From Membranihabitans maritimus (GTDB lineage: Bacteria > Bacteroidota > Bacteroidia > Chitinophagales > Saprospiraceae), in the NCBI RefSeq assembly GCF_021729145.1, contig NZ_JAJSLW010000004.1, positions 186,001 to 250,000 of the forward strand: DNA of 64,000 bases, written 5' to 3'. Below are positions 53,231 to 62,605 of this stretch, piece by piece; the stretch's first letter is position 1; each line of letters starts with the position of its first letter. The notes beneath the pieces were generated by a model that saw only the letters and a program-made list of their open reading frames with translations, was not told where the DNA came from and did not search any database. Position numbers and translations under genes: made by a program.

Positions 53231-53872
53231 ATGGATGTAATTGAAAAATATTATTCAGAAAAATCACTAAAAAGGTTTAGTGATGATCAAATGGAAAAAA
53301 TCAAAAGATTAGAGGTTTTATATAAGGAATGGAATAATAAAATTAATGTTATCTCCCGAAAGGATATTGACCAAATATACCTTCACCATGTTATCCATTC
53401 CTTAAGTATTTCAGAATTTACTACCTTTTCCAAAGGGACCAAAATATTGGATTTAGGAACTGGTGGAGGATTTCCCGGAATTCCCCTGGCTATTCGATTT
53501 CCTGATTCTTATTTTCATTTGATTGATGGAACAAAGAAGAAAATAAAAGTAGTAAATGAAATTGCCAACGAACTTGGGCTAGACAATGTATTAGCGACAC
53601 AAGTACGGGCGGAGGAATTGAAAGGTAAATATGATTTTGTGGTTTCGCGGGCCGTTGCTTCCTTACAAAAACTTGTAAATTGGTCTGGTCCCTTAATTTC
53701 ACGCGAGGGTGTAAATCCCATTCCTAATGGATTGTTGGCATTAAAAGGAGGAGATTTGAAGCAAGAAATTGCAGAGCTAGCCCAGGGAACTTATTGTGAA
53801 GTTACCCCAATTACAAAGTATTTTAACGAAGAGTATTTCAGCGAAAAAAAATTAATTTACGTTCAATTATAG
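53231..53872 (+). CDS. rsmG: 16S rRNA (guanine-N7)-methyltransferase RsmG
   Basis: This 213-residue enzyme methylates G527 of 16S rRNA. The SAM motif reads ILDLGTGGGFPGIPLAIRFP (about residues 73-92), followed by FHLIDGTKKKIKVVNEIANE and FVVSRAVASLQKLVNW (R-A-V/A motif). The usual S after the acidic residue is Gly here. It is squeezed between the GT2 gene (1 bp) and the mscS gene (3 bp) with no link in function. Loss of this gene can give low-level streptomycin resistance in other bacteria. Confidence 0.93.
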   Translation: MDVIEKYYSEKSLKRFSDDQMEKIKRLEVLYKEWNNKINVISRKDIDQIYLHHVIHSLSISEFTTFSKGTKILDLGTGGGFPGIPLAIRFPDSYFHLIDGTKKKIKVVNEIANELGLDNVLATQVRAEELKGKYDFVVSRAVASLQKLVNWSGPLISREGVNPIPNGLLALKGGDLKQEIAELAQGTYCEVTPITKYFNEEYFSEKKLIYVQL

Positions 53873-53875
53873 GAA

Positions 53876-55348
53876 ATGGAGGACCTATTACAACAAGAAT
53901 TTCAAATCACCTCAGAATTGACCATTGACGTTCTGCGAATTGTCTTTACAATTTTAGGATTAGGGTTGGCATATTTCCTATATAGGCTTTTTCTGAAACT
54001 GGGCTTGAAGTTTGTAAGTGTAGACAAAGGAGACATCTATGAGAAAAAAATCAAAAATATTTTGTGGTATTTGTGGTTGTTTGCCTCTATATTTTTGATT
54101 TTTGCCTCTTTTAGAATCACTAATTTTTCAATACTGGAATGGATTGTTAACCAATTTGATATCGACTGGGATATCTCTCAGGATGGCATGCGAATTTTTC
54201 GATTGGGTTATATTCTTTATGGGTTGATTATAATTCAATTGGCCAGATTATTGGATTGGTTGATTACGCGCTTTTTACATAATCGAATTAGTGAACAAAA
54301 ACGGAATCAAAATAAAATTAAGCGTTACATTACTCAGGAAGAAGCGCAGAAAAAAACAAATTTGACTGTTCAATATTTGGTCTACGGACTTGCCGTATTA
54401 ATTATGATCAATTCTTTCGGACTGGATTTTGACCTTATAACATTCCCGGAATCTTCTGATCAGGATCCATTTAAACTGAGTAAATTAATACGCATAATAT
54501 TAATAATTTTATCTGCCCGATTAGTAATATCCGTAATCACAAATGTATTCCTCAGAAGAGTATATCGTTCCCAGGGCATTGATGTTGGCCGTCAATATTC
54601 ATTTAATCAATTACTTTCCTACTTTATTTATATTGCTGCCGTCCTGGTAGCTATTCGATCACTAGGATACAATACAACTATAATATTTGGTGGTTTAGCC
54701 GCTCTTCTAGTGGGTGTTGGTATTGGATTACAACAGACATTTAATGATTTTTTTAGCGGTATATTGTTACTTTTTGAAAGATCCATTGAAATTGGCGATA
54801 TCATTGACCTGGACGATACAGTAGGTGAAGTGGAAAAAATCGGATTGCGGACTTCAATTGTACGTAATCGAGACAACATTATGCTAATTGTTCCTAATTC
54901 TAAATTGGTAAATGGTAAAATCACCAATTGGAGTCATATGGACGGCAAAGCCCGTTTTGCCGTCGAATTTGGTGTCGCCTATGATACAGATCTTGAATTA
55001 TTTGAAAAGATATTAATAGATGTAGCCTCGAATCACGATGATGTTCTGCCTTACCCGCAACCGAAGGTAGCTTTTAGTGAAATCTCGGCATCTACTTTTA
55101 ATTTTAAGTTGTTTTTCTGGACGAGTAAGTTCATGCCGCTGCCATTTCTACAATCTGAATTACGCTCTGCAGTTATTCATCAGTCGAGAGTTCACAACAT
55201 AGAGTTAGCATACGATCAATTGGACATTAGATTACGAAACCAGATAATAGCTGCAAGCGATTCATCTTCCAACGAGACAAGAATTACACCGTTGAGCCCT
55301 GACCGGGATTTTTCTCATTTGAAAAAAAATAAAGGAGAGGAAGAATGA
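53876..55348 (+). CDS. MscS-family mechanosensitive channel
   Basis: This 490-residue inner-membrane protein has about six hydrophobic segments, then the MscS pore helix GGLAALLVGVGIGLQQTFND and beta domain FSGILLLFERSIEIGDIIDL, VGEVEKIGLRTSIVRNRDN and IVPNSKLVNGKITNWS. The extra N-terminal helices make it longer than E. coli MscS (286 residues), like the YbdG/YnaI type. It should relieve turgor during osmotic downshock, complementing MscL. It ends in a basic and acidic tail (LKKNKGEEE). Confidence 0.9.
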   Translation: MEDLLQQEFQITSELTIDVLRIVFTILGLGLAYFLYRLFLKLGLKFVSVDKGDIYEKKIKNILWYLWLFASIFLIFASFRITNFSILEWIVNQFDIDWDISQDGMRIFRLGYILYGLIIIQLARLLDWLITRFLHNRISEQKRNQNKIKRYITQEEAQKKTNLTVQYLVYGLAVLIMINSFGLDFDLITFPESSDQDPFKLSKLIRIILIILSARLVISVITNVFLRRVYRSQGIDVGRQYSFNQLLSYFIYIAAVLVAIRSLGYNTTIIFGGLAALLVGVGIGLQQTFNDFFSGILLLFERSIEIGDIIDLDDTVGEVEKIGLRTSIVRNRDNIMLIVPNSKLVNGKITNWSHMDGKARFAVEFGVAYDTDLELFEKILIDVASNHDDVLPYPQPKVAFSEISASTFNFKLFFWTSKFMPLPFLQSELRSAVIHQSRVHNIELAYDQLDIRLRNQIIAASDSSSNETRITPLSPDRDFSHLKKNKGEEE

Positions 55349-55482
55349 TTAGATCTCATGATTCCCCAATTCCTTGAAAGCCTAGATTTTCTATCTATAC
55401 AAGGTAGCGAAATGGCTCACCTTGAAGTTGATATATAATATTTTCAACCAGCTTGAGTCCTATCCAATCTTCAAATCCGGAT

Positions 55483-56064
55483 TTAAAAAAAGAATCCAAG
55501 GGTGCATACTATCCTGGCAGGATGAGTGTTTTTATGATCTTCAAAATACTCTTTTATCCCTCTTTCATAGGAAAACCTAACGAATAAGGATTGAAGTTGA
55601 ACGCCGGCTGATGCATTCCAATAAGCCGTTAATGTATTGATTGTTCCCAATTCACGGGTAACATTCTTCCCGAAATCCAAAAGATAATCGGCAAGTACCC
55701 CTCCAGCAATCATAGGTCTAATATTGCCATTGGGGAAAAATCTTTTCTCCAAATTAAATTTGACACCAGCAAATTGAATTTTATCCTGGGTATCGGAAAA
55801 TATATTCCTGAAATAGGTATGGTCCCCAAAATAAGTTTCATTATAACTACCACCAAATAACATCCAAAAGGTATCGTCTCCAATCCTCACATCCAAACCA
55901 GTCCTATATCCCATTTGGAAAGTAGGATTCAGATAATTGTTACTAAGGTCAAAATTTGTAAAAGTCGGGCCTGCATATAATGTAACTCCACTTTGTGAAT
56001 AACAGGAGATAACCAAACTGCATAGTCCCAACAAAACGCTGCATTTCTTAACTATTCTTACCAT
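55483..56064 (-). CDS. Small outer-membrane beta-barrel protein
   Basis: This 193-residue protein has a signal peptide (VLLGLCSLVISCYSQSG; a lipobox is doubtful) and alternating hydrophobic strands, with repeated Gly-Tyr motifs (FQMGYRTGLDV, MLFGGSYNETYFG) and a C-terminal FFF typical of porin-like barrels. No plug or OmpA-like domain. The role is unknown; porin or surface structural protein is likely. It is followed on the same strand by the GT4 gene after about 85 bp. Confidence 0.7.
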   Translation of the reverse strand: MVRIVKKCSVLLGLCSLVISCYSQSGVTLYAGPTFTNFDLSNNYLNPTFQMGYRTGLDVRIGDDTFWMLFGGSYNETYFGDHTYFRNIFSDTQDKIQFAGVKFNLEKRFFPNGNIRPMIAGGVLADYLLDFGKNVTRELGTINTLTAYWNASAGVQLQSLFVRFSYERGIKEYFEDHKNTHPARIVCTLGFFF

Positions 56065-56148
56065 TGATTACATATAGGGTATGTACTTAACTCATTAAAC
56101 GAGAAATAATTGTATCTGAATGCCCGCTATCTCTATTCAATTTGGCGT

Positions 56149-57279
56149 TTATATTCTTTTGAAATTTTTAAATATTTCTACACAATTACGGTAAATTACT
56201 TCAGAGGTTTTTACCCAGGAAAACTTCTTTCTTTGTACAAGGGCTTCGTTCAAAAGCCTTCTTTTTAAGTTTTCATTGGTCACTATACTTTCCATCGCTT
56301 TTGCAATATCATCACTACTAAAAGGATCAATATATATTACTGCATTTCCACCTACTTCAGGAAGAGAGGAAGAATGAGCAGATATAATTGGGATTCCTGC
56401 ATGCATTGCGTCCAGTATCGGTACCCCAAACCCTTCCCATTTTGAAATATAACACAATGCAGAAGCATTAGAAAGAATTCGCCAAACTGTATGGTCATCC
56501 AGATATCCGGTAAAAATAATCTCATCGGTATACTTACTTTCCCTGGCTGACAATAGAATGGCTTCTGACTTCCAGGCTACTCTGCCTACCAAAACAAGTT
56601 TATAATCACTTCCTGTAGAATCTTTATATTGATCGAAAGCATTAATAAGTTGTACAATATTCTTTCGGGGATGGAGGCTTCCTGTATATAGAAAATATTT
56701 CCCCTTTACTAATTGAAAACCCAATGGTTCTGAGTCGGAGGAAATAGCTGTATTTTCAAAACGGGACCCGTTGTACACTACTTCAATTTTATCGGAAGGG
56801 ATATTGTACTGTCTGGAAATATCATTTCTGGAAAAATCGGAGACCGTTATTAAAGAATCAGCCCTTAACGCAAACTTTTTCTGATATTTCTGATAAAAAT
56901 TTAATTCCCTTTTGGGTATATAATCAGGATAATGAATATAAGCAAGGTCATGCACACACAGCAATGTGGGGACCTTACTTCTAAGAGAACAAAATCCATC
57001 GAATGATAAAAACAATTCAGCATCCCAATTTCTAAGGTAGAATGGAATCAAAACTTCAAACCATAGAGTGTATAAAAATGGTCTGCGAGCTGGTAAAGGA
57101 ATAACTTTATATTCTATCCCCGGGATCAAAAACTTTTTATCTGGTTGTTGATCAAATAGAATAAGATAGTCATTTTCAGGATAGTGTGTAACTAGGTTTT
57201 TAATTACTTCATAGGTAAAATACCCAATTCCCTCCAATTTATTTCTAATCAATAGCCTTCCGTTTATGGCTATTCGCAT
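56149..57279 (-). CDS. Glycosyltransferase, family 4 (GT4)
   Basis: The ATG at 57279 (MRIAINGRLLIRNKLEGIGY) gives 376 residues, the normal length; the frame upstream overlaps the divergent HAD gene and is not coding. GT4 features are GIGYFTYEVIKNL (N-domain Gly-rich loop), FLYTGSLHPRKNIVQLINAF and the C-domain EGFGVPILDAMHAG with ISAHSSSLPEVGG, where the two Glu form the EX7E pair. It transfers a sugar from a nucleotide sugar onto a glycan or lipid, probably for surface polysaccharide. Confidence 0.88.
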   Translation of the reverse strand: MRIAINGRLLIRNKLEGIGYFTYEVIKNLVTHYPENDYLILFDQQPDKKFLIPGIEYKVIPLPARRPFLYTLWFEVLIPFYLRNWDAELFLSFDGFCSLRSKVPTLLCVHDLAYIHYPDYIPKRELNFYQKYQKKFALRADSLITVSDFSRNDISRQYNIPSDKIEVVYNGSRFENTAISSDSEPLGFQLVKGKYFLYTGSLHPRKNIVQLINAFDQYKDSTGSDYKLVLVGRVAWKSEAILLSARESKYTDEIIFTGYLDDHTVWRILSNASALCYISKWEGFGVPILDAMHAGIPIISAHSSSLPEVGGNAVIYIDPFSSDDIAKAMESIVTNENLKRRLLNEALVQRKKFSWVKTSEVIYRNCVEIFKNFKRI

Positions 57280-57310
57280 CTTCGTTTTATTTTTACAAAA
57301 AAGCAAAGGT

Positions 57311-57943
57311 ATGCAAAAGAATGTTTCCGTCTTAATATTTGATTTTGGGAATGTTATAATAGACATTGATATGAGCAAAACATTTTCAAAATTATCAACG
57401 CTATTGGATTTTGACCTTAATTCTCTTCTCACAGATAAAGAGAATTTATTTATAAGGTATGAAATGGGTCTCATTTCCACCGAAGCATTTTTGAATGATT
57501 TAATAAGGCGAAGTAACAAACCTACGCAGGCGAATGAAATCGTATCTATTTGGAATGCTATTCTTTTGGGGATACCCAAAGAGCGGATTGACTTACTCCT
57601 TGAATTGCGAAAACAATATTCAATTTATATCCTTAGTAATACCAACGATTTACATATTCAGTGGGTACACAGATACTTGAAACGAGAATTTAAATTGGAG
57701 AATTTCGAAAGGTCAATACTACACAATGCCTTTTACAGCCACCACCTCAAAACCAGGAAGCCCAGAAACGAAATTTATGAAAAAGTCCATTCTAAGATTG
57801 ATAAACCCAAGGATGAAGTCCTTTTTTTGGACGACCTTGAAGAAAATGTAAAAGCTGCCCAAACCTTTGGTTGGAATGCCTTTCACCACCCTGCCCAGGG
57901 GGACCTTAAAGAATCCCTGTCGAAAAATGGAGTTCATCTATAA
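57311..57943 (+). CDS. HAD-superfamily hydrolase (YihX-like)
   Basis: The ATG at 57311 gives 210 residues; the longer frame reaches into the GT4 gene and is rejected. HAD motif I is LIFDFGNVIIDID (about residues 8-20), motif II YILSNTND (about 106-113), motif III Lys in KTRKPRNEIY and motif IV FLDDLEENVKAA (about 174-185). The DFGNV type of motif I matches the YihX/haloacid-dehalogenase-like phosphatases that act on sugar phosphates. recX starts 13 bp after it. Confidence 0.86.
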   Translation: MQKNVSVLIFDFGNVIIDIDMSKTFSKLSTLLDFDLNSLLTDKENLFIRYEMGLISTEAFLNDLIRRSNKPTQANEIVSIWNAILLGIPKERIDLLLELRKQYSIYILSNTNDLHIQWVHRYLKREFKLENFERSILHNAFYSHHLKTRKPRNEIYEKVHSKIDKPKDEVLFLDDLEENVKAAQTFGWNAFHHPAQGDLKESLSKNGVHL

Positions 57944-57956
57944 TAGAAAACATTAT

Positions 57957-58391
57957 ATGGATGTAAAAAAGAATGAAGTACTAAAAAAACTTCAACGTTA
58001 TTGTTCGCTTCAGGATAGATCAGTTCAAAAAGTTCGTGAAAAGCTATACAGGTACTCCTCTCTTTCCCAACGAGAAAAGAACGAAATAATACAAACATTG
58101 CTGGACGATAGTTACCTGGATGATAAAAGGTTTACAGAAAATTTTGTACGGTCTAAAGTAAATCAAAATAAGTGGGGACGAAATAAAATTATACAAGGAT
58201 TGTTTCGGCATAAAATCGATGAGCTCACGATAGAAGTAGGAATTAAAGGAATAGATGAAGAGAAGTATCAATCTAATTTAATAAAACTTACCCGGCAAAA
58301 ATCCAAAACCAATATAGACAGAGAAAAACTTATCCGGTATTTAATTCAAAGGGGATATGATTATGAGGAGATTATCTCTATTATTAGTTAA
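57957..58391 (+). CDS. recX: RecA regulator RecX
   Basis: The ATG at 57957 gives 144 residues. RecX three-helix repeats are visible: LKKLQRYCSLQDRSVQKVRE, LLDDSYLDDKRFTENFVRSK and WGRNKIIQGLFRHKIDE, followed by LIRYLIQRGYDYEEIISII. RecX binds RecA filaments and limits them. It is a small cytoplasmic protein, shorter than E. coli RecX (166). recA is not in the window. It forms a pair with the HAD gene. Confidence 0.88.
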   Translation: MDVKKNEVLKKLQRYCSLQDRSVQKVREKLYRYSSLSQREKNEIIQTLLDDSYLDDKRFTENFVRSKVNQNKWGRNKIIQGLFRHKIDELTIEVGIKGIDEEKYQSNLIKLTRQKSKTNIDREKLIRYLIQRGYDYEEIISIIS

Positions 58392-58448
58392 ATAATGATT
58401 CAATTTTTTTAAATTTGAAGATAACAAATTTTTAAACCCTCGTCCAAT

Positions 58449-59282
58449 ATGAAAACTATAGTCGGGATCTTAGCTTTTCTCTGGTTCGTTGGTTGGGGGT
58501 ATTGGTTTTTGTATGAAAGAGGGCATATTCAATTTGATAAAGTCTCCCATGAAACGGTAGAAATAGATCTTGAAAATTCTTCAAACCATACTGATACTGC
58601 CAGGAAGTCTAATGTTACCTCCTTTACATTCACTTTTGATTCGAATAACCTAAATCTATCCTCAAAAGTTGATTCTCTTTATTCCAACTTACAAACCAAT
58701 GAAGCAATACAAATAATTTCTTACTATACGGAAGAGGAGTCTTTTTCTGGTGGTTCTTTTGAGACATTAGGCATAAAAAGGTCTGAAGATTTAGTAAGGG
58801 AAATCAGGAAAAAATACTCTTCTCATGTGTTACTGCCCACAGGAATTAAATTACAACCTAGCTCCGGAATTGATACAACAGGGATTAGCCATTATTATGA
58901 AATCCAGGTTTTTAATAAAGATCAACCCCTTCAGGTTATTAATAACGAAAGATATTTTGTATTCTATCCCTTTGCTTCGGAAGAAGAAAGAGGTTCATCT
59001 AAAATATCTGATGCAATAGATTCGTTAACAAATATTTGGGGAAGGAAGGACTATCAATTTATTGTCACCGGTCATACAGATAGCGAAGCTACAGAAACAA
59101 CAAATTATCGATTGGGTATGAAAAGAGCTAAATCCATTCAAGATAAATTAATTCAAAATGGCATAGCCCCGGAAGATATTACGATCCTTTCTAAGGGTGA
59201 GCAAGAGCCGATAGCATCCAATTTAACAGCTGGAGGAAGGTATTTAAATCGCAGGGCTGAAATCCTCCTTCAACGAAAATAA
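58449..59282 (+). CDS. Membrane-anchored OmpA-like peptidoglycan-binding protein
   Basis: This 277-residue protein has an N-terminal membrane anchor (IVGILAFLWFVGWGYWFLY, about residues 4-22) without a clear cleavage site and a C-terminal OmpA domain (about 170-275) with FIVTGHTDSEATETTNYRLG and the late NRRAEILL segment; Asp and Arg of these bind diaminopimelate in peptidoglycan. The middle is a Ser-rich linker and a small unassigned domain. It likely links the inner membrane to the wall. A small coiled-coil membrane protein gene follows after 8 bp. Confidence 0.83.
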   Translation: MKTIVGILAFLWFVGWGYWFLYERGHIQFDKVSHETVEIDLENSSNHTDTARKSNVTSFTFTFDSNNLNLSSKVDSLYSNLQTNEAIQIISYYTEEESFSGGSFETLGIKRSEDLVREIRKKYSSHVLLPTGIKLQPSSGIDTTGISHYYEIQVFNKDQPLQVINNERYFVFYPFASEEERGSSKISDAIDSLTNIWGRKDYQFIVTGHTDSEATETTNYRLGMKRAKSIQDKLIQNGIAPEDITILSKGEQEPIASNLTAGGRYLNRRAEILLQRK

Positions 59283-59290
59283 TTAAATAT

Positions 59291-59695
59291 ATGGCAGCTA
59301 TGCTTCAAAATATGTATACCTTATTACCATTGCAAGCAGAGGTATCTTCTTCTCTAGGAATAGATATTCTTATATACGTGGTCATGGCAATTGGATTTAG
59401 CATTCTCGGGTTTTTTATTTGTAAATTTTATAATGAAGCCCGTATCAAAGAAATGGAAGATGAAGTAAGTGCAGAAAAAGAAAGACTAGGCAGAAGGATT
59501 TCAACATTAGAAAAAGAAATTCAACACCAATATGCCAAAGAAGATGAGCTAACAGTTGTTATTAATAATTTGAAGAAAAAATTAGAATCCTCTGGTTCAA
59601 AAAAAAATGATAAAAAGAATAATCCCACTGAAAATCAACAATGGCATTTTGAACTTTTTTCAACTCCCCATAAAAATCCTGATGAAGAGGAATAG
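59291..59695 (+). CDS. Small membrane protein with coiled coil, unknown function
   Basis: This 134-residue protein has one membrane helix (DILIYVVMAIGFSILGFFIC, about residues 25-44) followed by a cytoplasmic coiled coil (about 48-95: EMEDEVSAEKERLGRRISTL) and a basic, disordered tail. Spacing of 8 bp from the OmpA-like gene implies one transcript and possibly one complex at the inner membrane. No known family is recognised. The ATG at 59291 is followed by two in-frame Met codons within 7 residues, so the exact start is uncertain. Confidence 0.65.
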   Translation: MAAMLQNMYTLLPLQAEVSSSLGIDILIYVVMAIGFSILGFFICKFYNEARIKEMEDEVSAEKERLGRRISTLEKEIQHQYAKEDELTVVINNLKKKLESSGSKKNDKKNNPTENQQWHFELFSTPHKNPDEEE

Positions 59696-60027
59696 TTTGG
59701 AATAAAAACCTCTATTGGAATTAAAATTCACGAATGATTATTTTGGTAAAAACAATCAAACCTCCAGCGTAATTTCACATTTTACCATTTGACCACTTGC
59801 CCTATAGCTAAAAATCTAAACAGGCTAATAGCAACAAATTCAAATAAAGGTGTGAAATACAACAGACCGTTAGGTACCATTCTCCCCACGAAAAGTGATG
59901 TTGTGGATTCCCTTATAATCATCAATATTGTGTATATATCTTCTTTATAGCATTTCCACATGAAAGAAGTGGACATCTCGCTGTTTTCTGCCGGTCCTGA
60001 AGCTTAAATTAGTTAAGAAATCAGGTT
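59696..60027. other. Gap of about 330 bp between convergent genes
   Basis: A 64-codon minus-strand frame (59782-59976) with a hydrophobic end is open but has no family features or good ribosome site. No terminator hairpin with a T-run was seen. It may hold a decayed gene fragment. Confidence 0.35.
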
Positions 60028-61632
60028 TTACAAATAAATATGATCTAAGTAAGGAAGCTTTTCAGGATAATCTGTGTTGTAGTGCAATCCCCTGCTTTCC
60101 CTTCGATATGCTGCAGATTTAGTAATTAAATAACCAATTGTGATCAAATTTCTTAATTCCCCAAGTTGAGGAGAAGGTGTTGTTGTCTGGTAAAGTTCCT
60201 CTGTTTCTTTGTACAAAGTACTCAAACGGTTCAACGCCCTTTTGAGACGAACGTTAGACCTAACGATTCCCACATAGCTACTCATGATTTCTTTGAGCTC
60301 TTTTATGCTTTGAGTGATAAGAACCATTTCATCAGGTTGGGTTGTCCCATGGGCGTCCCAGTCTCGAATATGATCAATTATCTCATAATCATCAATATTC
60401 GATTCAATATGCTCTGCAATCCTGTGCCCAAACACCATTCCTTCCAGCAAACTATTGGAAGCGAGCCGATTCGCACCATGCAAGCCGGTGCAGGTCACTT
60501 CACCACAGGCATATAATCGCTGAATTGATGATTGTCCGATAGAATCGACCAAAATACCTCCGCAAATATAATGACACGCAGGTGTTACCGGAATGAAATC
60601 TTTAAGTGGATCGATGCCCAGGCTTTTACATTTATCATAAATAGTAGGAAAATGATTAATAAACCCTTCTTTGTCCAAGTGCCTGCAATCCAGGTATACA
60701 TAATCCCAACCATGAATTTTCATCTCCCGGTCGATCGCACGAGCTACTATGTCCCGGGGTGCTAACGACCCTCTTCCATCATACTTTTTCATAAAGGGCT
60801 TATCATCCAGTGTCTTTAGTTCGGCACCGTAGCCCCGAACTGCCTCCGAAATTAGGAAATCAGGCTTTTCTCCGGTGGGATTAAACAAGGAAGTAGGATG
60901 GAATTGAACAAACTCCATATCTTTAATGGTCCCCTTTGCCCGGTACATCATCGAAATACCATCCCCCGATGCTACCAGAGGGTTGGTAGTATTGCGATAA
61001 ACCTGACCTGCCCCCCCTGTTGCGAGTATGGTGACTTTTGCCAAATAGGGCTCGATTTCTGCCTGGTTCTCCTTTTCCATTACATAGACTCCAAAACAAC
61101 GAATATCTGGGGTAGCTTTGGTAATGACCTTTCCAAGATGGTGCTGGGTAATAAGGTCGATTGCAAAGGCATTTTCGATTACTGTAATATTTTGGTAATC
61201 ACTCCCCTTATCTAAAATAGTCCTTTGAATTTCCCACCCTGTTTTATCTTTAAAGTGTAATATCCTATTTTCGGAATGTCCCCCTTCTCTGCCAAGGTCA
61301 TAACCTCCATCAGGTTCCTTATCAAACCGAGCTCCCCATTCAATCATCTCTCTTACTCTTTGAGGCCCTTCAGTTATGACTAAATTAACAATATCGGGAT
61401 CACATAGCCCGTCGCCTGCATCAAGTGTATCCTCTATATGCTTTTGAAAATCATCAACTTCTCGATTCCAAACTGATGCAACACCTCCCTGAGCCCAACT
61501 CGTATTACTTTCTCCTTTTTTGGTTTTATTTAATACAGTAATTTTTAAATCTGGCCTTCGTTCAGCTAAATTAATTGCCAACGTCATTCCGGCAACTCCA
61601 CTGCCAACAATAAGAACATCCTGCTTTTTCAT
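60028..61632 (-). CDS. nadB: L-aspartate oxidase
   Basis: This 534-residue flavoenzyme converts aspartate to iminoaspartate for NAD synthesis. The FAD motif VLIVGSGVAGMTLAINLAE (about residues 6-24), SWAQGGVASVW (about 45-55), GREGGHSENRILHFKD and the catalytic DMEFVQFHPTSLF and RGSLAPRDIVARAIDREM regions match NadB rather than fumarate reductase. The C-terminal helical domain is present, so it is full length. nadA and nadC are not adjacent. Confidence 0.94.
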   Translation of the reverse strand: MKKQDVLIVGSGVAGMTLAINLAERRPDLKITVLNKTKKGESNTSWAQGGVASVWNREVDDFQKHIEDTLDAGDGLCDPDIVNLVITEGPQRVREMIEWGARFDKEPDGGYDLGREGGHSENRILHFKDKTGWEIQRTILDKGSDYQNITVIENAFAIDLITQHHLGKVITKATPDIRCFGVYVMEKENQAEIEPYLAKVTILATGGAGQVYRNTTNPLVASGDGISMMYRAKGTIKDMEFVQFHPTSLFNPTGEKPDFLISEAVRGYGAELKTLDDKPFMKKYDGRGSLAPRDIVARAIDREMKIHGWDYVYLDCRHLDKEGFINHFPTIYDKCKSLGIDPLKDFIPVTPACHYICGGILVDSIGQSSIQRLYACGEVTCTGLHGANRLASNSLLEGMVFGHRIAEHIESNIDDYEIIDHIRDWDAHGTTQPDEMVLITQSIKELKEIMSSYVGIVRSNVRLKRALNRLSTLYKETEELYQTTTPSPQLGELRNLITIGYLITKSAAYRRESRGLHYNTDYPEKLPYLDHIYL

Positions 61633-61837
61633 TCTTTTGGTTTCAATGAAAAAACTGGAAATTTAGTAATATTTTCAACAGGAAAACTTATTTCGGGGTA
61701 ATTAAATTAATTAAAGCATTATGTGTTTTGTTAAATATTAGTATTTTCCCTCATTAGGCAAAGGTCGAGTAAAATCCTATTACGGAAGGAATTATATTTG
61801 ACTATTTAATAACTGATATGTAAACGTTTATTTCTGT

Positions 61838-62605
61838 ATGGATCTTAATATTGGAAAGCAAAATTTTTTGATACTTGGAGCAAGTAGTGGGTTAGGATTA
61901 GCTGTTGCTGAAAAAATTCAGGAAGAAGGAGGTTTTACTATCGTAGTAGCCAGATCTGAAGAAAAATTGAACTCATTTCATTTAAAACATCCCAATTCAA
62001 AGACAATTCAGGCGGATATTATGAGTGAAGATGGAATTAATTTTCTTCTCCAAGAAGTGGAAAATTTTCCGATTCATGGAATTCTTGTCAATGCTGGTGG
62101 CCCTCCTGCAGGTAATTTTTTGGGTTCAACTATTGAAACCTGGGATAAAGGGTATGAAATGGTATTTAGATGGAAAGCCCATTTGTTATTAAAAATTTTA
62201 CCTTCTCTGATAGAGCGCAATTACGGTAGAATAACTTTTATAGAAAGTGTATCGATAAAGAAACCCATCGAAGGCCTGGTATTGAGCAATGCCTATAGAA
62301 TGGCCGTAGTGGGATTGGTCAAATCTATAATTAATGAGATTAACGGAAAAGATATTACCCTCAATATAATAGGGCCAGGCTACCACAAAACTGAAAGGCT
62401 GAAAAATTTAATTGAAAAACAAGCAGGGTCAGAAAAAGAAAAAAATGAGATTGAAAAAACTTTTGCCAATCAGACTGCTGTAGGACGCCTGGGAATACCA
62501 GAAGATTTAGCTTCTTTAGCCGTTTGGTTACTTTCGCCACATAGTGGATATGTGACCGGTCAAACGATTCTCGTGGATGGAGGCTTATACAAAGGAAGCT
62601 TATAA
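61838..62605 (+). CDS. Short-chain dehydrogenase/reductase, atypical active site
   Basis: This 255-residue protein has the cofactor motif ILGASSGLGLAVAE (about residues 12-25), VNAGGPPAGNF and the C-terminal GRLGIPEDLASLAVWLLSPH block with GYVTGQTILVDGG, so it is a classical-sized SDR. In place of YxxxK it reads LSNAYRMAVVGLVKS, where the Lys four residues after Tyr is Val. This matches an SDR subgroup with LSNxxR motifs whose reaction is not well defined. Its last 6 bp overlap the convergent deacylase gene. Confidence 0.82.
   Translation: MDLNIGKQNFLILGASSGLGLAVAEKIQEEGGFTIVVARSEEKLNSFHLKHPNSKTIQADIMSEDGINFLLQEVENFPIHGILVNAGGPPAGNFLGSTIETWDKGYEMVFRWKAHLLLKILPSLIERNYGRITFIESVSIKKPIEGLVLSNAYRMAVVGLVKSIINEINGKDITLNIIGPGYHKTERLKNLIEKQAGSEKEKNEIEKTFANQTAVGRLGIPEDLASLAVWLLSPHSGYVTGQTILVDGGLYKGSL

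Noticed and set aside
57280-57579. 100-residue N-terminal extension of the GT4 gene
   Set aside because: It lies antisense to the HAD gene start; the family start MRIAINGRLL is at 57279.
59782-59976. 64-codon minus-strand frame with a hydrophobic tail
   Set aside because: No family, no convincing ribosome site, and located between convergent genes.
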